The notes under the pieces are model-generated. The model searched no databases. It saw only the letters and a program-made list of their open reading frames with translations, and had not been told where the DNA came from. The position numbers and the translations under genes are program-made. This document shows, piece after piece, positions 58,540 to 64,000 of a stretch of DNA of 64,000 nt. Position 1 is the stretch's first letter. Each line of letters opens with the position of its first letter. Source of the DNA: Boswellia sacra (lineage: Eukaryota > Streptophyta > Magnoliopsida > Sapindales > Burseraceae); the NCBI GenBank assembly GCA_013180625.2, contig SNVD02012234.1, positions 588,418-652,417 on the forward strand, in the 5' to 3' direction.

Positions 58540-59635
58540 GTTAAGTGGGCTGAGATCGGTTTTCAGTTTGCAGAGAAGAAAAAGAAGTGAAACTATTTTT
58601 GGTTTATAGTTGCCGGAAAGTAGCCTAGTTTTATCATTGATTTTTTCTTCTTTTTGTAGAATAATAACGACAAATCGTATGAGTTGGAATAAGTTTATAA
58701 TTGGGTTGATAGTTCATGCCATATTAAGCTATTTTGTGATTTTATATTCCTTGGTTAGCAAAGATAAATTATACATGAACTACTCAAGCCTGCATAATAA
58801 TATAAATTATATAACAAAAATTGTCAATGACTAAAAATTCAGCATCAGTTCAATGCAGAAAGTTAGATTGGAAATTATAATAGTAATCCTAATACATTTG
58901 ACATTGTTAAATTTAACAGTAGAATAACATTACTATCATTACTATCTCTCGGCTGTGTGATGTATCATGACTTTTTCATACTTTTTCATTCTCTGGAAAT
59001 ATGAATAATTTATTTATGAATCTGATTCATGAGATGACGGGGGAAGTTTATGGATTAATTGTTCAACACCTTTGCTGTTCACATGTTAATTGTCAGTGAA
59101 ATAAAGGTTATACATGTTGACATCTAATTGCAATCAATTATTATATATTACAGTACAACATTTTTATCATGACATCTAATTGTAACCAATCTCCAGTGTG
59201 TTAATTAATTATCCCTTATATTACTATCATTGAAGTATGTTGCGAATCTGAGTTTTGATGCTCTTTTAACACACAAAAATACAAAAAAAAAACTTTGTTA
59301 AGAGCAGTCAATTGCTTGCATAGTAGAAATTAATTGATTCTTCCCTTTTTCATATACAAATGGATATATATTGAAGATGGAGAGCAAGTATGTGTCCACT
59401 CTAGCTATGCTACATTTTATTGACATGTGATGTGATAGATAAATTCTAATTTGGAAAAGATCAAGTAAAAAGATTAATCCTACTAATACTTTATTATCAT
59501 CAGTACTTTGTATAACAATCGTATTATTTATACAGTTTGATGGAACAAGTGTTTTGGATTCATTTCCAAACGCATTTTATCTTTTTGTTTTGAAAATTTA
59601 CTTCAATGACTCATTATCTTGTTTTGTTTTAAAAA
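58540..59635. other. Intergenic, AT-rich
   Basis: No coding region, RNA gene or clear element is seen. ORFs here are short and lack splice or family support. Confidence 0.5.
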
Positions 59636-59639
59636 TTTT

Positions 59640-60098
59640 TGGTGTGTTCTTTTATGAATCCAGTACTTTGGTTTTCAATTGAATTTAGGAATATGTGGTT
59701 GATTTTGAATTTTTTTGAATTTTGAAAAAAAATATGTGGTAGAAATTGAATAGAAATTGTATTGAAAAATGTGCAGAACAAAAAACTGGATTTGAAAATA
59801 AGAAAGAACAGAGAACAATTCCAGAATTCATTTCCAAATACATATCTTGTTTTTGTTTTCAAAAATTCAATTCCAGAAAACATTTCCAAACGCATATCTT
59901 GTTTTTGTTCTCGAAATTCCATTTCCAGAAAATATTTCCAAACGCTTATCTTGTTTTTGTTTTCAAAATTTCATTTTCAGAAAACATTTCCAAACGCATA
60001 TCCTTTACTTAAAATACATTCTCTGAATCCATGAAATTCATTTTTCAAATCATTTTAGAAACAAAAACACTAGAAACAAGAAAGAACACACCCTAAGG
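59640..60098. mobile_element. MITE-like element with internal tandem repeats
   Basis: The left end GGTGTGTTCTTTTATG and right end AAGAAAGAACACACCCTAA are inverted copies. Inside, a unit of about 60 bp (TTTCCAAACGCATATCTTGT and CATTTCCAGAAAA) is repeated about four times at 59820-60010. No coding capacity; the ORFs here are repeat artefacts. Termini resemble hAT-like MITEs, but no target duplication was found. Confidence 0.55.
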
Positions 60099-61925
60099 TG
60101 AGGGGGCGGCTAAGCCTATCGAAAAAGAATATGTGGAAATGTGGAATCTTTCCAGATAAAGAAATAACCATTGTTTCATATCGAATGGTTCTCTACTTCA
60201 ATTAATTTCTTAATGGTTGCTTAATATAGATAACAAACATTAATGAAAGGATAATATTTTATTATCTACTATTTTAATGTTTAATATAATAAACATTGCT
60301 TAAAATAGATTAGCACCATAAAAGATCCCTATTTGAAAGTTGTAGAAGTTATGCATATGAAAGATAATATACGATTTCTTTAATGACCTAGTAGAGTTTA
60401 ATGTCGACTAACAATTAATAAAAGAGAATCGAGGAAAGTCAACTTGGGAAAACGCAGCCTCTATCAATTAGTTGTTTTGATGCAAAATTCTATAGTTTTT
60501 TTTCAACTCAATATTTTATTAGTATTGTTAAATAACTTATCTAAAATACTTTTTCTTATCTTAAAATTAAATTTATTAGGTAATAAGAAATTAATCTTTG
60601 AGAAAAAAATTCAAAACAATTTCCTTCAAAATTCATCTAATGAATAACTTTGGCTGATGTAGCAATTAACCTTTCATCCAACGAATATTTGTAAAACAGA
60701 AAGTGGGCGAATGTGTGCAAGAGTACGGAAGAAAAAAGAAAAGGACCAACAGTGAATTTTAAAAATTCTTCCTTCATCCGTGAAAATGCCAAAAACTTCT
60801 CCTTTAGCGAGAAATGTTTCCAATTTACTTACTGCACGAGTAACACAACATTAATATTGACATTTATTTATAATAATTATTTGCGAAATGATATCGGCTC
60901 CCGCTAGATCTTGAAAGTAACGTTGTAAGCCCCGCCATCCTGTTTGTGAGACCCCCAATTTAGACAGCCGCTATTGGCAAAGTGGCAGTGTGAGGACATT
61001 TATAGATATTTCGTCCCTCTTCCTAAAACTAGTAAAAACGATCTCACCCCTCTCTCCCTTCGTCTTGACCTCTTGATTCTCCCCCCTTACGACTTAGTTC
61101 AGAAGAAAAAAGATGGTGGTGTGTCAATTGAATGGAAGTGATGCTGCTGGATTATTTATCAATGTTTCGTATATTTAATTCTTTTAAGCATAACTACGTT
61201 TTTTTTTTTCTTTAATAAGTTGCCAGTAAATCAATAGAGGAGATTCTGCTGGATTTCCTGCCGTGACGGGTTGCATCTGTTCTAATTTAATTATTTTTTA
61301 ATATTAATCAAAATGATGTGCTACTGAAGAAATTTGATTCTATTTTTTTTCAATTGGAATATTTGAATTATTATTTATTTTCAAATGAGACAAGGGGCAT
61401 AAAATAGACTTTACATAAAATATTTTGACTAAAATAATCAACTTCTATCTAAATTGGATAATACTACACCTACAACCTATCGTATTTAGCAAACGTTATT
61501 AATGGCAAGCAATGAAGGATTACCTCAACATTTAAAATTATAATTTCATATTCAACTTGCATTTTTATTTAACATTAATTTGTGAGAATAATGTTAGTTT
61601 TACTAACTTTTTGTACCAACTCTTGTATAACAATAAATATACAAAATCTACTCATTTTATGAATGACGATGATGTATGAATAAATAAGTAATGCTACAAC
61701 GATTTCTATACATAAGTTTTTATACGGTGTTTGTAAGAGTAGTACCACTAAATTTGTAGAGGTTAGCAATCATGATTCACGGCAAGCAATAATAAGACCT
61801 GTCAACATTTAAAATTATAATTTCAATTTCGATAATTATTAGGGGCGAATGCTATTTCTTGCCAATACGTAATTATATGGCATTACTTGGAGCGCTTTGT
61901 TAGCCAATTTGCATATATGTGACTT
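60099..61925. other. Intergenic, AT-rich
   Basis: Nothing convincing on either strand. A more GC-rich patch at 60900-61090 has no ORF. Confidence 0.45.
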
Positions 61926-61928
61926 TAC

Positions 61929-61992
61929 AGCCCGGAAGAAGGCCATTTCTTGGAGCATTTCAATAGCAAATTAGAGGACTTGCATTTGGTTC
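61929..61992 (-). pseudogene. Second copy of the prenyltransferase first exon
   Basis: About 62 bp nearly match 54788-54846, including the ATG (61958-61956) and upstream bases TTGCTATTGAA. It reads MLQEMAFFRAVKS before diverging. No later exon is found in the window. This indicates a former tandem copy of the prenyltransferase gene. Confidence 0.65.
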
Positions 61993-62342
61993 AAAATCAA
62001 CCGACAAATGTAAACATCTCTTGTGAGTTGTTAGATAGCGTTGCTTGGATTACTCAAATTGAGGGGGAGAAATTCAACGGTTCTTTTTTCTCAACCCAAC
62101 TCTATACTAGTCTTGTTAAACAACTTATCTCAAATAGTATTTTTATCTCTAAAAATTTAATTTGTCATATGATAAAAATTAGAGTTCTATTAATTAAAAA
62201 TCAAAATGATTCTCTCAACTTCACCGTTATAGCCATTAACCCTTGATTTAATGAATATGTATAAGTGAGGAAGTGAAAAAATGTGTGACAAAATATTTAA
62301 AAAAAAAAGAATACAAACAGTGAAGATTAAAATACTGTTTTT

Positions 62343-62389
<47 letters not shown>
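61993..62389. other. Intergenic with (AT)n microsatellite
   Basis: No gene seen. An AT dinucleotide run of about 45 bp lies at 62346-62390 and abuts the LTR of Copia-3. Confidence 0.6.
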
Positions 62390-62394
<5 letters not shown>

Positions 62395-62784
62395 CGGGTT
62401 TGCAGGAATTAAAAGAGAGTGAAATGAGTATCAACTAGGGGTATGTAATATGGAGTGAGGTAAAGGCCAGCATGAATAATGAAATATATTTCTCTAATGA
62501 AATGAGCAAAAGTGAGTCACTCAAGAAGTAAATGGGCAAGAGAGAAAATTATTCCCTTTTGATTTCTTCACTACTCTTACACAAGGGTGGAGGGGTTCTA
62601 TTTATAATCACATAAGTAACCAACTAATGTCACTTCATATACCACTCATAACTCACCCACTTAATAACCAATTAAACATTACCCAGAAGAAAACTATTCA
62701 AATTTCAACATTCATTATAAATCAATTAAATGATAGACTCCTCATATACTTCATGTGGTGGTAATCCATTGACACTTTATAACA
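62390..62784 (-). repeat. Copia-3 3' LTR
   Basis: 395 bp, minus strand TGTTATAAAGTGTC to CCCGCAACA. A TATA box (TATAAATAG) lies at about 62601-62609 on the minus strand, a plausible LTR promoter. Confidence 0.85.
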
Positions 62785-62999
62785 CTCCCCCTTGGATTCC
62801 ACCAGTTAAAATAATTGTATTTGACTTTACTAAGGAAAAACCCAGTGGGATAAAAACCAAAGTAAAGAAACACAATTATACAATAAATTATGAAGTGGTG
62901 TTGGACGTGTTTTACTGCCTCATTAAAAACCTTGTCAGGAAAACCCAGTGGGATAAAACCCGATCGAAGGGAAAAAGAGTACAGTACACATGTGTCCAC

Positions 63000-64000
63000 A
63001 ACGCTCCCCCTGACCATGGCAGAAGATCTCTTGTCAAATTGATTGCTTGTTAGGCCGTCGCATATCGATTTTATATACTAGCTTCTCAAATATTGATGTC
63101 GGTAAAGTTTTAGTGAACAGATTTGCAAGATTGTCATTCGAACGTATCTGCTTCACATCGATCTTTTGACTTTCTTGAAGTTCATGCGTGTAGAAGAACT
63201 TCGGTGAAATGTGCTTTGTTCTATCTCCTTTGATATATCCTCCTCGGATTTGAGCAATACAGGCTGCATTATCTTCATATATGATTGTTGGAGGATTTAT
63301 AATAGGAGATAATTTGCACGAATTCTGGATGTGTTGAATAACAGAACGTAACCATATACACTCTCAGCTGGCCTCATGCAATGCAACTATTTCAGAGTGG
63401 TTATAAGAATTAGCAACCAAACTCTGTTTAGTAGATCGCCATGAAATTGCGGTCCCATTATAAGTGAAAACATATCCAGTTTGTGATCGAGCTTTAAGGA
63501 GATCAGATAAATAACTGGTATCAGCATATCCAATGCCGTCTAGTGGGTGCGGAACTAAAACTTGCTAACAAATTAACTGCAAATGCAATATCAAGTCTAG
63601 TACATTGCCCCGAATACATTAATGCACCTATAGCGTTCAAATATGGTACTTCAGGACCAAGTAATTGTTTATCATCCTCTTTAGGACAGAATGGATCCTG
63701 TTTAGGATCAAGAGATCTAACAACCATTGGGGTACTCAATGGATGAGCCTTATCCATGTTGAATCGTTTCAAAAGTTTTTCTGTATATGCTAATTGGTAA
63801 ACAAGTATGCCGTCAGGGTTATGCTTGATCTGCAGGCCGAGACAATATTTTGTTTTTCCCAAATCTTTCATTTCAAATTCTCTCTTCAAATATTCAGCAG
63901 CATTTTGGATTTCTTCAGAGGTTTCAATTAAATTCATGTCATCGACATATACTACTATAATAGCAAAACCAGATTTTGATTTCTTTATAAACACACAAGG
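63000..64000 (-). pseudogene. Copia-3 pol: reverse transcriptase end and RNase H
   Basis: The 63521-63994 frame carries the intact RT active site YVDDMN with FEMKDLGKTKYCLGLQI and HPLSTPMVVRSL. RNase H follows with AISWRSTKQS, IYEDNAACIAQI and NLADLFTKTLPTS, ending near 63050. A frame break near 63521 and a stop near 63370 suggest it is damaged. A second purine tract, CAGGGGGAG, is at about 63004-63012. Confidence 0.88.

Larger units (their letters stand above)
62390..64000 (-). mobile_element. Copia-3: Ty1/Copia retrotransposon, cut by the window end
   Basis: 3' LTR at 62390-62784 and polypurine tract CCAAGGGGGAG beside it. The internal region runs to the right edge with RNase H and reverse transcriptase on the minus strand. 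The 5' LTR is outside the window. The insertion site is an AT microsatellite. Confidence 0.88.

Noticed and set aside
1..64000. tRNA, rRNA or other structured RNA genes
   Set aside because: None recognised by eye; the tRNA-like 12-18 mers are retrotransposon primer binding sites.

Overview
The window is plant nuclear DNA, almost certainly from a eudicot and probably a woody one. It is AT-rich and intron-rich, and it is built mostly of nested transposable elements around decayed plant genes. Exons follow plant GT-AG rules. The gene families seen are plant families: homogentisate/flavonoid-type prenyltransferase, KEA antiporter, pectin acetylesterase, SULTR4 sulfate transporter, pectate lyase and a small heat shock protein. 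The species cannot be fixed from sequence alone.

Layout. Positions 1-2210 are the end of a minus-strand Ty3/Gypsy element whose ~2 kb LTR carries tandem repeats. Positions 2228-3327 are an old endogenous caulimovirid fragment: the tail of a reverse transcriptase/RNase H ORF followed directly by a second ORF that is open except for three TAG codons. From 3793 to 54816 lies one prenyltransferase pseudogene on the minus strand, resembling the homogentisate solanesyltransferase branch, blown open by insertions. One intron holds Copia-1 (4682-41699, TSD TAATA). Copia-1 is itself split by CACTA-1 (7964-18550, TSD TGA) and by an Athila-like Gypsy element (20051-40775, TSD CATCT/CATCC). The Gypsy element is split in turn by CACTA-2 (25464 to about 37095). 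A further element, Copia-2 (46107-54389, plus strand), sits inside another exon of the pseudogene.

Both CACTA elements carry pieces of host genes with introns. CACTA-1 carries the 5' part of a pectate lyase gene. CACTA-2 carries, all on the plus strand and in series, an unknown gene, the C-terminal half of a KEA4/5/6-type antiporter, a pectin acetylesterase, the end of a SULTR4-type sulfate transporter, one exon of the proteasome subunit RPN1, and a further unknown exon. Stop codons and frameshifts show that the captured pieces do not encode the original proteins. This multi-gene cargo is the most unusual thing in the window.

From 54.8 to 62.3 kb the sequence is more gene-like. It contains the upstream region of the prenyltransferase pseudogene, a small plus-strand gene whose last two exons encode a 50-residue single-span membrane protein, a tail-to-tail truncated small heat shock protein gene (58282-58539), a MITE with internal repeats, and a second copy of the prenyltransferase first exon at 61.93 kb. 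The window ends inside a third Copia element (62390 to the end, minus strand).
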